A stretch of DNA of 64,000 bases from an uncultured Paracoccaceae bacterium. GTDB taxonomy: Bacteria > Pseudomonadota > Alphaproteobacteria > Rhodobacterales > Rhodobacteraceae. The notes beneath the pieces are model-generated. The model was not told where the DNA came from. It ran no database searches and saw nothing but the letters and a program-made list of their open reading frames with translations. Shown here in pieces: positions 1 through 8,551 of the stretch. Where the stretch lies: NCBI GenBank assembly GCA_947493745.1, contig CANLSM010000004.1, positions 124,001 to 188,000 on the forward strand. Direction: 5' to 3'. The translations under genes and the position numbers were made by a program. Each line of letters opens with the position of its first letter. The stretch's first letter is position 1.

Positions 1-937
1 CGGTCTGTCTGACGCGGTCGATCCGGGACGCTCCGAAATTCTGGCCGATGATCGGACCTATAGCCCCTGACAGCGCGAATATCAGCGCGAAGGCGACCGG
101 GGTCAGACGTCCGATGATCGCGGCTCCCGCGACGGCCTCCTCCCCGAAGGCCGCCATGGAGCGGGTCACATAGGCGGCACCGAAGGGTGTTGCCAGGTTG
201 GTCAGAAGGGCCGGAAAGGCGATCTGCCAGACAGGCGGCACATCGTTGATGACCTCGGTGGCCTTCAGCGGACTGAGGCCCCGATGCACCCGGATCAGCG
301 GCCAGATTGCAACGGCTGCAATCGTGATCCGCGCGAGAACGGATGCAATGGCCGCCCCCTGCAGCTCCAATCCCATCCCGAAGATCAGGATCGGATCGAG
401 AACCGCATTCACAAGCCCGCCTGCCAGGGTGGACCACATGGCGCGTTTCGCGTCGCCATGGGCGCGCAGAACCGCGCCTGCCGCCATGGCCAGCATCAGG
501 ATCGGCATAGACGGGATGATGATCGAAAGATAGGAGACGCTGAGGTCCAGCGTCACACCGGACGCCCCCATCAGCCGCGCAAGCGGTACGATGTTCAGCC
601 AGACGAGAATGGCCACCGCCACGGCGAGCAGGAACCCAAGGAACATGGCATGGGTGGCGGCTTCGCGGGCCCGCTCGGCATCGCCAGCACCAAGTGCCCG
701 GGCAACGATTGCGCCCGCTGCGATGGCCATGGCGATGCTGACGGAAGTGGTCAGAAACAGGATCGAGCCGGCATAACCGATGGCTGCTGCCAGTTCCTCC
801 TTGCCGAGCATGGAGATGAAGATCATGTCCACCAGATCGACGATGAAAACCGCCATCAGCCCCAGCGAGGACGTGGCCGACATCACGACGACATGGCGCA
901 GCGGGCTTCCCGTCAGGAATTTTGCCTGCTCCGCCAC
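1..937 (-). CDS. MATE family efflux transporter (C-terminus beyond window)
   Basis: About 312 codons are visible, and the gene runs off the left edge on the minus strand. The translation is strongly hydrophobic. It has the N-terminal pattern of MATE transporters: a segment with LRHVVVMSATSSLGLMAVF, then FISMLGKEELAAAIGYAG, then the glycine/alanine-rich IARALGAGDAERAREAA-like loop. MATE proteins are inner-membrane, cation-coupled exporters of drugs and metabolites. I put the start at a GTG at 937, ten bases after the gltX stop; it has no strong ribosome-binding site, so the exact start is uncertain. The gene follows gltX on the same strand and may be co-transcribed with it. The substrate cannot be told from sequence. 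Confidence 0.8.
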   Translation of the reverse strand, partial: MAEQAKFLTGSPLRHVVVMSATSSLGLMAVFIVDLVDMIFISMLGKEELAAAIGYAGSILFLTTSVSIAMAIAAGAIVARALGAGDAERAREAATHAMFLGFLLAVAVAILVWLNIVPLARLMGASGVTLDLSVSYLSIIIPSMPILMLAMAAGAVLRAHGDAKRAMWSTLAGGLVNAVLDPILIFGMGLELQGAAIASVLARITIAAVAIWPLIRVHRGLSPLKATEVINDVPPVWQIAFPALLTNLATPFGAAYVTRSMAAFGEEAVAGAAIIGRLTPVAFALIFALSGAIGPIIGQNFGASRIDRVRQT

Positions 938-945
938 CGAACCGC

Positions 946-2262
946 TCAGAGTTTGGGGCGTCTGAGAAATGGCATCAGGCGGCCCATGTCAGGCCCTTGC
1001 GACTGTCCGGTCAGTGCCTTTCGCAGTGGCATGAAAAGACCCCGTCCCTTGCGCCCGGTCGCCTCCTTCACGGCCCCCGTCCAGGTGGACCAACTTGTGG
1101 CGTCCCAGGGGGCCTCGGGCAACAATGTCATCGCTTCAGCCACGAAATCGCGATCCTCGTCCTCAATTACAGGCGTGGCACCATCACGGATCAGCGCCCA
1201 CCAACTGGCGATATCGCGGCGAGTCTCGACATTCTCTCGAATGGTGTCCCAGAACTGAGTGGCCTGATCCTGTGGCACCCCGGCCTCGGTCAGGTCCATT
1301 GCGACGTCGTCCACCGGGAGGCCATGCAGGTATTTTGCCGTCAACGGCCCGAGATCGTCACGATCGAACTTCGTCGGTGCGGCCCCGAAACGGCCCGGAT
1401 CGAAGCCCTCGATCACCTCATCCATGGAACCGTGCAACTCTACCGGGTCGGAAGAGCCGAGCCGTGCCATCAGTGAGACCACCGCCATCGGCTCCACTCC
1501 TTCCGCGCGCAGGTCGCGCAATGACAGTGTGCCGAGCCGCTTCGACAGCCCCTCGCCCTGGGGACCCGTCAGCAGGGAATGGTGCGCGAAATCCGGAGCC
1601 TGCCCGCCAAGCGCCGCAATGATCTGGATCTGGGTCGCGGTATTGGTCACATGATCCGAGCCGCGCACGACATGGGTCACCCCCATCTCGACATCATCGA
1701 CCACGGAGGCCAGCGTGTAGAGCATCTGCCCATCGCCCCGGATCAGGACCGGGTCCGAGACGCTGGCCGCATCAATCGACAGGTCCCCGAGGATACCGTC
1801 AGTCCAGGTGATCCGCTCGTGATCGAGCAGGAAGCGCCAGTGACCGCTGCGCTCAGTCTTCAGCGCCGCCCGCTCGTCTTCCGACAGTTTCAGCGCCGAG
1901 CGATCGTAGACCGGCGGCTTGCCCATGTTCAGCTGCTTCTTGCGCTTGAGGTCCAACTCCACCGGCGTCTCGAAGGCCTCGTAAAGCCGTGAGGCATCAC
2001 GCAGTTTATCCGCCGCCGCCTCATAGCGATCAAGCCGAGCGGACTGCGTCTCCTCGCGATCCCAGGTCAGACCGAGCCATGTCAGGTCCTCCCGGATGGC
2101 ATCGACATATTCGGGCCGGGAACGTTCGGGATCCGTGTCATCGATGCGCAGGATGAAGGTCCCACCGGCCTTCCGGGCGATCAGGTAGTTGAACAGCGCG
2201 GTGCGCAGATTGCCGATATGCAGATACCCGGTGGGGGACGGGGCAAAGCGTGTGGTGGTCAT
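946..2262 (-). CDS. gltX: Glutamyl-tRNA synthetase
   Basis: The 438-residue class I aminoacyl-tRNA synthetase charges tRNA with glutamate in the cytoplasm. The HIGH-type signature is at residues 13-18 (YLHIGN) and is followed by the conserved LRIDDTDPERS segment. The KMSKS-type loop reads GLSKR at about 238-242. The ATG at 2262 begins MTTTRFAPSPTG, the usual N-terminus of the family. The protein is a little shorter than the roughly 470 residues of many bacterial GltX. Alphaproteobacteria often carry two GltX copies, one of which may be non-discriminating; which type this is cannot be told here. The MATE gene follows closely. Confidence 0.93.
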   Translation of the reverse strand: MTTTRFAPSPTGYLHIGNLRTALFNYLIARKAGGTFILRIDDTDPERSRPEYVDAIREDLTWLGLTWDREETQSARLDRYEAAADKLRDASRLYEAFETPVELDLKRKKQLNMGKPPVYDRSALKLSEDERAALKTERSGHWRFLLDHERITWTDGILGDLSIDAASVSDPVLIRGDGQMLYTLASVVDDVEMGVTHVVRGSDHVTNTATQIQIIAALGGQAPDFAHHSLLTGPQGEGLSKRLGTLSLRDLRAEGVEPMAVVSLMARLGSSDPVELHGSMDEVIEGFDPGRFGAAPTKFDRDDLGPLTAKYLHGLPVDDVAMDLTEAGVPQDQATQFWDTIRENVETRRDIASWWALIRDGATPVIEDEDRDFVAEAMTLLPEAPWDATSWSTWTGAVKEATGRKGRGLFMPLRKALTGQSQGPDMGRLMPFLRRPKL

Positions 2263-2385
2263 GAAAGCTCTCGATCACGGGAAAGGCCAGGTCATCCCCG
2301 CACTATCACGCGGCCATGAGAGAGGCAAAGGTCCGATCCGTCATCCCTGCCCGGGCTGCAATCAGCGGAAATCCGCTCATCTCTA

Positions 2386-4044
2386 TCAGCTCCGGTCCCG
2401 CCAGCGGTTCACGATCGGGTAGCGTCGGTCCAGCCAGAACGCCTTGTGGCTGAGCCGCGTGCCGGGTGCCGACTGGAACCGCTTGTATTCCGATATGTAG
2501 ATCAGATGCTCGACCCGCCTGACCGTATCGCGATCAAGGCCTGCCACAACGCAATCCTCCACCGATGCATCGTCCTCGATCAGCATCTCAAGGATGCCGT
2601 CCAGTACGACGTAGGGCGGCAGACTGTCCTCGTCCTTCTGATCCGCGCGAAGCTCGGCGGTCGGCGGCTTGTCGATGATGTTTGGAGAGATCACCTCTCC
2701 CTCGGGGCCCATCATCCAGGATCGGTGATTGGCGTTGCGCCAGCGGCAGGTCTCGAAAACCTGCATCTTGTAGAGATCCTTGATCGGATTGTAGCCGCCC
2801 GCCATATCGCCATAGATCGTCGCATACCCGACGGCCACTTCCGACTTGTTGCCGGTGGTCAGCAGCATCTCACCGAACTTGTTGCTGAGCGCCATCAGAA
2901 GCAGGCCGCGCAGGCGGGACTGGATGTTCTCTTCCGTAACATCCGCTTCAAGACCCTCGAAGAGAGGGTGCAGCGTATCTGTCACCGCCGCGCGGGCTTG
3001 CGTAATGGGAACGGTGTCGAGACGACATCCCAGCGCCGTTGCGACCGCCCTTGCGTCTGCAAGCGACGCGTCCGAGGTGAACTCGGACGGCAGCATCACG
3101 CAGCGCACGTTTTCGGGCCCAAGCGCATCGGCAGCAATCGTTGCGACAATCGCGCTGTCGATGCCGCCGGACAGCCCCAACAGCACCTTGGCGAACCCGG
3201 TCTTGCGCATGTAGTCCCTCAGCGCCGTCACAGTGATATGATAGTCCATCTCGACGCCTAGCCGCGTTCCGGCCTTGGGACCATCGAGCGCGCGCCATCC
3301 GTCCGCGTCGCGCTCAAAATCGACATGCACCACAGTTTCCTCAAGCAGATCAAGCTGCATCGCGAGGTGACCACCGCGGTTGAGCGCAAAGGACCGGCCA
3401 TCAAAGACCTGATCGTCCTGTCCGCCCACAAGGTTGAGGTAGACCAGCGGCACATCGTTTTCGATCACGCGTGCCACCATGTTGTTCATCCGCTCGGCAA
3501 GCTTGCCGCGATAATAGGGTGAGCCATTGGGAACAAAGAGAATTTCAGCGCCCGATTCGACCATTGTCTCGGCCACGTCCGGGTGCCACGCATCCTCGCA
3601 GATCGGCACTCCAAGCCGCACGCCATTGATCGAGAACGGACCCGAGACCGGACCGGACGTGAAGTATCGGTGCTCGTCAAAGACATTCGTGTTGGGCAGA
3701 TGGTGCTTAAGCGTTCGGGCGGAAACTTTTCCGTCCTTCAGAATGAAATACGCGTTGTGAAGTGTTGTGCCCTCGAAAGCCGGCGCACCGATGCCGAGTG
3801 CAGGTCCATCCGCTGTGCGTTCTGCGAGCAAAGTCAACTGGGCTGCCACATCAGCGACAAATTGCGGTTTGCTCACGAGATCCTGCGCCTGATAGCCGGT
3901 CAGGAACATCTCGGGCAGGCCCACGAAATCGGCACCAGCGGATATACCCTGCCGCCAGACATCAAGGGCGATATCAGCATTGGCCGCGAGATCCCCGAGC
4001 GTGGGATTCATCTGACCCAGTGTCATTCGAAAACGCTCGCTCAT
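2386..4044 (-). CDS. nadE: Glutamine-dependent NAD+ synthetase
   Basis: This 552-residue two-domain enzyme makes NAD+ from deamido-NAD+, ATP and glutamine, the last step of NAD synthesis. The N-terminal nitrilase-like glutaminase shows the Glu-Lys-Cys triad at E45 (LPEMFLTGY), K113 (TLKHHLPN) and C149 (VPICEDAWHPD). The C-terminal synthetase has the PP-loop LSGGIDSA at about 291-298. The true start is the ATG at 4044 (MSERFRMTLGQ). The frame stays open for almost another kilobase upstream, but that part is antisense to the MORN gene and is not protein-like. A NadM-Nudix gene lies about 15 kb away, so two NAD biosynthesis genes sit in this window. Confidence 0.95.
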   Translation of the reverse strand: MSERFRMTLGQMNPTLGDLAANADIALDVWRQGISAGADFVGLPEMFLTGYQAQDLVSKPQFVADVAAQLTLLAERTADGPALGIGAPAFEGTTLHNAYFILKDGKVSARTLKHHLPNTNVFDEHRYFTSGPVSGPFSINGVRLGVPICEDAWHPDVAETMVESGAEILFVPNGSPYYRGKLAERMNNMVARVIENDVPLVYLNLVGGQDDQVFDGRSFALNRGGHLAMQLDLLEETVVHVDFERDADGWRALDGPKAGTRLGVEMDYHITVTALRDYMRKTGFAKVLLGLSGGIDSAIVATIAADALGPENVRCVMLPSEFTSDASLADARAVATALGCRLDTVPITQARAAVTDTLHPLFEGLEADVTEENIQSRLRGLLLMALSNKFGEMLLTTGNKSEVAVGYATIYGDMAGGYNPIKDLYKMQVFETCRWRNANHRSWMMGPEGEVISPNIIDKPPTAELRADQKDEDSLPPYVVLDGILEMLIEDDASVEDCVVAGLDRDTVRRVEHLIYISEYKRFQSAPGTRLSHKAFWLDRRYPIVNRWRDRS

Positions 4045-4296
4045 CAGGCTATCTCCGGGGCATTCGTGTTCGCTCAAGCCGGTATATCGCGCCCGCCCGC
4101 CGGAGCAAGGCAATAACCCTGCTGCGCTTTCAACACAGATGCCACTTTTCCCACAGACTTGCCTTGAGATCGTCACAATGCCATAGAAAAAGCGTTGCGA
4201 CCGACAAGACGACTCCCTACGATCTGTCGGGAAATTTCGCCGGGCTGTGGCAACTGTGGGAGACCCACGGTGGACATCATCAGAACGGCACCAGAA
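4045..4296. other. Divergent intergenic region between nadE and the MORN gene
   Basis: These 252 bases separate two divergent genes and must hold both promoters. I found no convincing -35/-10 pair, riboswitch or RNA gene by eye. No coding sequence is supported here; open frames in it continue only from antisense shadows. Confidence 0.5.
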
Positions 4297-5757
4297 ATGA
4301 AGACCTGCACGACCACTAAACCGAGGATTTGCGTTTTGTTTAAGACACTCATGGCAGCGACCGCGACGATCGCCCTTTTGGCTGGAGCTGGTGCGGCTCA
4401 AGAGTCGTCGGTTCAGACCAAGCAGTACGATACCGGCGGGGTCTATACCGGAGAATTCAAGGACGGAAAGCAGCACGGACAGGGCAAGTACACCCTGCCC
4501 AATGGCTACGAGTACGAAGGCCAATGGATCGAGGGCCGGATCGAGGGGCAGGGCAAGGCGAAGTTTCCCAACGGCTCGGTCTACACGGGCGCTTTCGTCA
4601 ACGGAAAGCCGGAAGGTACGGGCTCTATCGTCTTTGCCGATGGCGGCACCTACGAGGGTGAATGGGTCAACGGCAAGATCGGCGGCACCGGTCTGGCGGT
4701 CTACGCCAATGGCGTGAAGTATGAGGGTGAGTTCCTGAACGCCGTCCATAACGGCACGGGCACCATGACCAGCCCCAATGGCTATGTGTATGAAGGCACC
4801 TGGGACAACGGTGTCAAACATGGCTCCGGGAAGATCACCTATCCGGACGGAGCGGTCTACGAGGGCGAGATCAAGGAAGGTGTACGCGCAGGTGTCGGCA
4901 CGCTGAAAATGCCCGATGGGCTGAACTATTCCGGCGAGTGGAGCAACGGCCAGATCAATGGTCAGGGTATCCTGATCCAGGCCAATGGCGACCGCTATGA
5001 AGGAACGCTCGTGAACGGTCAGCGGCAAGGTGAGGGTACGGCGACCTACGCCTCCGGTGACGTTTATGTGGGGACGTTCGAGGCCGATCAGCGCTCGGGT
5101 CGGGGTGTGTTCACCGGCACTGACGGATACCGTTATGAGGGTTCATGGGTCGAGGGCCGTATCGAGGGTGAGGGCAAGGTCCAGTACCCCGATGGCTCGG
5201 TCTATGAAGGGGCCTTCAAGAACGATGTGGCCGACGGCCAGGGCAAGATCACCTATGCAGACGGCTCGTCCTATGAGGGTGAGTGGGTCAATGGCGTGAT
5301 CGAAGGCAAGGGCATTGCGCGCTACGAGAACGGCCTCGTCTATGAGGGTGAGTTCAAGAATGCCCGCAACCACGGTATCGGGACGATGACCTATCAGGAC
5401 GGCTTCAGCTATACCGGCGAATGGAAGGACGGCCTGCGCAATGGTCAGGGCGTCGCGACCTATGCCGATGGTACGGTCTATGAAGGCGGCTTCATCGGCG
5501 GCCAGCGCGAAGGCGAAGGCACCATTCGCATGCAGGACGGGTTCGAATACACCGGACTTTGGAAAGCGGGCGAGATCGATGGTCAGGGCACAGCGCTCTA
5601 CCCGAACGGCGACCGCTACGAGGGCTTTTTCACCAAGGGACAGCGTCAGGGACGCGGCAAGATGGTCTACGCCTCGGGTGAAGAGTATGACGGGTTCTGG
5701 GCCAATGGCCAGCAGGCCTCCGAAGAGGAAGCCGCTGCGGCTGCGTCCAACAACTAA
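4297..5757 (+). CDS. Secreted MORN-repeat protein with about 19 repeats
   Basis: The 486-residue product begins with a short charged segment and a hydrophobic stretch (LMAATATIALLAGAGAA), which looks like a signal peptide ending near AAQES. The rest is a run of about 19 MORN repeats of 23 residues, with the consensus YEGEW-NG--GQG---Y-NG. MORN repeats form extended beta-hairpin rods that bind partner proteins or lipids; the bacterial function is generally unknown. Repeats 2-10 match repeats 11-19 in order, so the array probably grew by duplication of a nine-repeat block. I chose the ATG at 4297; internal starts nearer the hydrophobic core are possible. A hairpin terminator follows directly. 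The gene stands alone and faces the photolyase gene. Confidence 0.85.
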   Translation: MKTCTTTKPRICVLFKTLMAATATIALLAGAGAAQESSVQTKQYDTGGVYTGEFKDGKQHGQGKYTLPNGYEYEGQWIEGRIEGQGKAKFPNGSVYTGAFVNGKPEGTGSIVFADGGTYEGEWVNGKIGGTGLAVYANGVKYEGEFLNAVHNGTGTMTSPNGYVYEGTWDNGVKHGSGKITYPDGAVYEGEIKEGVRAGVGTLKMPDGLNYSGEWSNGQINGQGILIQANGDRYEGTLVNGQRQGEGTATYASGDVYVGTFEADQRSGRGVFTGTDGYRYEGSWVEGRIEGEGKVQYPDGSVYEGAFKNDVADGQGKITYADGSSYEGEWVNGVIEGKGIARYENGLVYEGEFKNARNHGIGTMTYQDGFSYTGEWKDGLRNGQGVATYADGTVYEGGFIGGQREGEGTIRMQDGFEYTGLWKAGEIDGQGTALYPNGDRYEGFFTKGQRQGRGKMVYASGEEYDGFWANGQQASEEEAAAAASNN

Positions 5758-5763
5758 GAGATT

Positions 5764-5778
5764 ACCGCCTCCGGCGGT
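5764..5778 (+). terminator. Hairpin terminator, copy 1 of a short repeated element
   Basis: A perfect six-base-pair stem (ACCGCC / GGCGGT) with a three-base loop lies seven bases after the MORN stop codon. It is followed by GATATTTGG and an AAGAAG stretch. The same hairpin plus tail recurs at 41104-41116 on the other strand, again just after a gene end. It sits in a convergent gene junction and probably ends transcription. Confidence 0.65.
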
Positions 5779-5814
5779 GATATTTGGACCAAGAAGACTG
5801 CGGGCCGTGATCGC

Positions 5815-7338
5815 CTAGATGTTTTCGGAACTGTCCAGCTTGTTGAGAATAGAGGCCGCGCTTTTCAGTGCGGCCTTTTTCTTGGCATCACCCATTCTTT
5901 CCCAACTGCGATACATCTGCCCCAGTCTCGGGTTTCCCTCGAGGCTGGTACGATTGCGGATCAGGAAGTCCCAGTAGAGCGGATTGAAGGGGCAGGCATC
6001 GTCGCCCGATTTCTGTTTCACATCGTAGCGGCAGGTCTTGCAGTAGTCCGACATCCTGTCGATATAGGCGCCTGAGGCAGCATAGGGCTTGGAGCCGAGA
6101 AGCCCGCCATCGGCAAACTGGCTCATCCCGATCACGTTTGGCACCTCGACCCATTCAAACGCATCCGCATAGACCGCGAGATACCATTCATGCACCTGAT
6201 GAGGATCAATGCCCGCGATCAGCGCGAAGGTGCCGGTGACCATGAGGCGCTGGATATGATGTGCGTAGGCGTCCTCAAGGGTCTGCGAGACTGCCTCCGA
6301 AACGCAGGTCATGTCGGTCTGACCATCCCAGTAGAAACCGGGCAGATCGCGTGTCGCCTTGAGGGCGTTGCGCTTCGCGTAATCGGGACCCTGATGATCA
6401 TAGATCCGGCGGACATACTCGCGCCAGCCGATGATCTGGCGGATGAAGCCTTCGACCGCGTTCAGGGGCGCGTGACCGGATCTGTAGGCGTCCTCTGCCC
6501 GTCTGCAGACAGCAAGCGGGTCAAGCAGCCCGACATTGATGTAGAGTGACAGGACGGAATGGTAGAGGAAGCGCTCGCCTTTCAGCATGGCATCCTGATA
6601 GTCGCCAAACTGCGGCAAAGCGGCCTCGACGAAGTGATCGAGTGCGGCCTCAGCGCCCTGTCTTGTGGTTGCGAACCAGAAGGGCTCCAGATCACCGGGG
6701 TGATCATCGAATTCCTGCGCCACGAGGTCCAGCACCTCTCTGGTCACCGGATCAGGCTTGGTCTGGTGCGGCTTGGGCATGAACAGGTCGGACTTGCCGG
6801 GCTTGCGGTTCTCGTGATCGAAGTTCCATTTGCCGCCCTCGGGCTGGTCGCCATCCATGAGGAGGCCGGTCTTGCGGCGCATCTCGCGATAAAAATACTC
6901 CATCCGAAACGCCTTGCGCCCCTCGGCCCAATTGTCGAATTCCTCCCTGGTGGATACGAACCGGTCGTCCGGCAGGATGGTTACCGGGATTGGGCAGTCT
7001 TCCAGTTCCGAGCGCAGGCGCCACTCGCCGCATTCGGTTGTCAGCACCTCTGTCGCATCGGTTTCGGATGCCAGACGCAGGAGCTCACCGACAATCGAAG
7101 GGCCGGTTTCGGGGTAGCGTCCGTAGCGTACCGTCCAGCCGGCGTCCTCCAGCTCGGTCGCAAAGTGCCGCATTGCGGCGAAGATGAAGGCGATTTTCCT
7201 CTTGTGATGTTTGACGTAAGTCGCCTCGTCCGCCACCTCCGCCATCACGACCACATCGCAGGACCGATCGGCGGCGCGCAAGGCCGAAAGGTCGGTCGAA
7301 AGCTGATCGCCGAGGACAAGAACGAGACGGGTCACCAC
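5815..7338 (-). CDS. Fe-S bacterial cryptochrome/photolyase (PhrB-like)
   Basis: The 507-residue protein belongs to the deoxyribodipyrimidine photolyase-related family, whose Agrobacterium member PhrB repairs (6-4) photoproducts and carries FAD, a lumazine and a [4Fe-4S] cluster. Four cysteines fit the cluster ligands: C345, C433, C436 and C449. These are spaced exactly as PhrB C350, C438, C441 and C454. The N-terminal Rossmann-like domain begins LVLVLGDQLS. The C-terminal FAD-binding helical domain includes EGFIRQIIGWREYVR. The start is a GTG at 7338 that overlaps the end of the upstream SDR gene by seven bases, so the two are probably translated together. Repair versus signalling cannot be settled from sequence. 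Confidence 0.9.
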   Translation of the reverse strand: MVTRLVLVLGDQLSTDLSALRAADRSCDVVVMAEVADEATYVKHHKRKIAFIFAAMRHFATELEDAGWTVRYGRYPETGPSIVGELLRLASETDATEVLTTECGEWRLRSELEDCPIPVTILPDDRFVSTREEFDNWAEGRKAFRMEYFYREMRRKTGLLMDGDQPEGGKWNFDHENRKPGKSDLFMPKPHQTKPDPVTREVLDLVAQEFDDHPGDLEPFWFATTRQGAEAALDHFVEAALPQFGDYQDAMLKGERFLYHSVLSLYINVGLLDPLAVCRRAEDAYRSGHAPLNAVEGFIRQIIGWREYVRRIYDHQGPDYAKRNALKATRDLPGFYWDGQTDMTCVSEAVSQTLEDAYAHHIQRLMVTGTFALIAGIDPHQVHEWYLAVYADAFEWVEVPNVIGMSQFADGGLLGSKPYAASGAYIDRMSDYCKTCRYDVKQKSGDDACPFNPLYWDFLIRNRTSLEGNPRLGQMYRSWERMGDAKKKAALKSAASILNKLDSSENI

Positions 7339-7994
7339 ATGATCTCCTGCATGGCATAGTCAAAGAACCCGCCCGAGTGCTCAGGCTGGAGGCGCGCGAT
7401 GACGGCGAGCAGATTTTGCGCCGCTTCTTCAGGCGCGACCGACTTGTGACGCCCGAGATATCTTTGCGTGAGTGGCGTGGCGACCGTGCCGGGGTGCAGT
7501 GCTGCGACAACGCTCTGCCTGTTGTGGCGGCGCATCTCGATGGATGCCGTGCGAAGGATCTGGTTCAGCGCAGCCTTGGCCGCCCGATAGCTGTACCAGC
7601 CGCCCAGATGATTGTCGCCAATGGACCCGACCCGCGCGGAAAGAGAGACAAAAACCGTCGGTCCGTCCGACGCCATGAGAGGTGCAAAATGCTTGAGAAG
7701 CAGGGCCGGACCGGTCGCATTGAGGGCGAACTGGCGTGCAAAGGCCTCCGGGTCGACTTCACTCAGCGACTTCTCGGGACCGCGACCGTCGATTTCCAAC
7801 GCGCCGGTTGCATCGATGATCCGCACAAAAGGGCCTGTCAGGCGCGCCGCTGCCGCCTTGATGCTGGTCTCGTCGGTGATGTCCAAGCCGTCAGCAGACC
7901 GGCTGAGCGTGACAAGCCGCCCAGGTTCAAGCGCTTTGGAAAGTGCCGCACCGATCCCGCCGGACGCCCCGATCAGAAGTGTGTCTTTTGCCAT
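7332..7994 (-). CDS. Short-chain dehydrogenase/reductase (SDR)
   Basis: The 220-residue protein has the Rossmann dinucleotide motif GASGGIG at residues 9-15, the catalytic pair Y136 and K140 in YSYRAAK, and an upstream serine in VFVSLSARVG. This is a classical SDR of the C-factor/CsgA-like subgroup. The substrate is unknown. The ATG at 7994 is preceded by a 72-base gap. Its last seven bases overlap the photolyase start, so the pair forms one unit; a link to light or oxidative stress is only inference from this coupling. Confidence 0.85.
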   Translation of the reverse strand: MAKDTLLIGASGGIGAALSKALEPGRLVTLSRSADGLDITDETSIKAAAARLTGPFVRIIDATGALEIDGRGPEKSLSEVDPEAFARQFALNATGPALLLKHFAPLMASDGPTVFVSLSARVGSIGDNHLGGWYSYRAAKAALNQILRTASIEMRRHNRQSVVAALHPGTVATPLTQRYLGRHKSVAPEEAAQNLLAVIARLQPEHSGGFFDYAMQEIMW

Positions 7995-8065
7995 GTACGC
8001 CTAGATGGAACGACCGTCGCATTTGTCCATGCGCACTTGGCGAAAATCCTTGTACGCCGGTCGGT

Positions 8066-8551
8066 TCAGAGATGCCGGTACATGACATGCGCATCCACCA
8101 GCCCCAGAGACGCATGATCGAAGGCCTCCGGCAGTGTGCCGATGATCTCGAACCCATGGCGCTGCCAGAGCCGCACGGCGCCCTCATTGCTGGCAGCGAC
8201 CAGATTGTACTGCATCGAGCGGAACCCAAGCGCACGGGCCTGATCGAGCGAGTGGACACACAGGGCCGAGGCGATGCCGCGCCCCCTGGCGGCCTCGCCC
8301 ACCACGTAGCCGCAATTGCACACATGCGCTCCGCGGGACGGCTGGTTGGCCTTGATGTAGTAGGTACCGAGCAAGGTATCGCCGTCCATCGCAACAAAGC
8401 TCGCCCTGGGCGCGTCGATCCAGACCATACGTGCCTCAGCCTCGGAGATGTCGGTGGCGAACGCATAGGTCTCCCCGGCGCGGAACACCGGCTTCAGGAT
8501 CGCCCAGACCTCAGGCCAGTGGGCATCTTCAAAGGGGATGATCTCCGTCAT
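8066..8551 (-). CDS. GNAT family N-acetyltransferase
   Basis: This 161-residue protein (start MTEIIPFEDAHW) has a GNAT fold. The acetyl-CoA pyrophosphate loop GEAARGRGIASAL lies at about residues 85-97, and a WQRHGFEIIGTLPEAF segment closes the fold. It transfers an acetyl group to an unknown amine. Its ATG overlaps the stop of the 5-oxoprolinase gene by four bases (ATGA), so it is translationally coupled to that gene. That could mean it acts on a product or related amino acid, but nothing in the sequence proves this. Confidence 0.85.
   Translation of the reverse strand: MTEIIPFEDAHWPEVWAILKPVFRAGETYAFATDISEAEARMVWIDAPRASFVAMDGDTLLGTYYIKANQPSRGAHVCNCGYVVGEAARGRGIASALCVHSLDQARALGFRSMQYNLVAASNEGAVRLWQRHGFEIIGTLPEAFDHASLGLVDAHVMYRHL

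Noticed and set aside
4045-5028. 328 codons of open frame extending nadE upstream on the minus strand
   Set aside because: It is antisense to the MORN repeats, and its repeated composition follows from them. The NadE family start is clearly at 4044.
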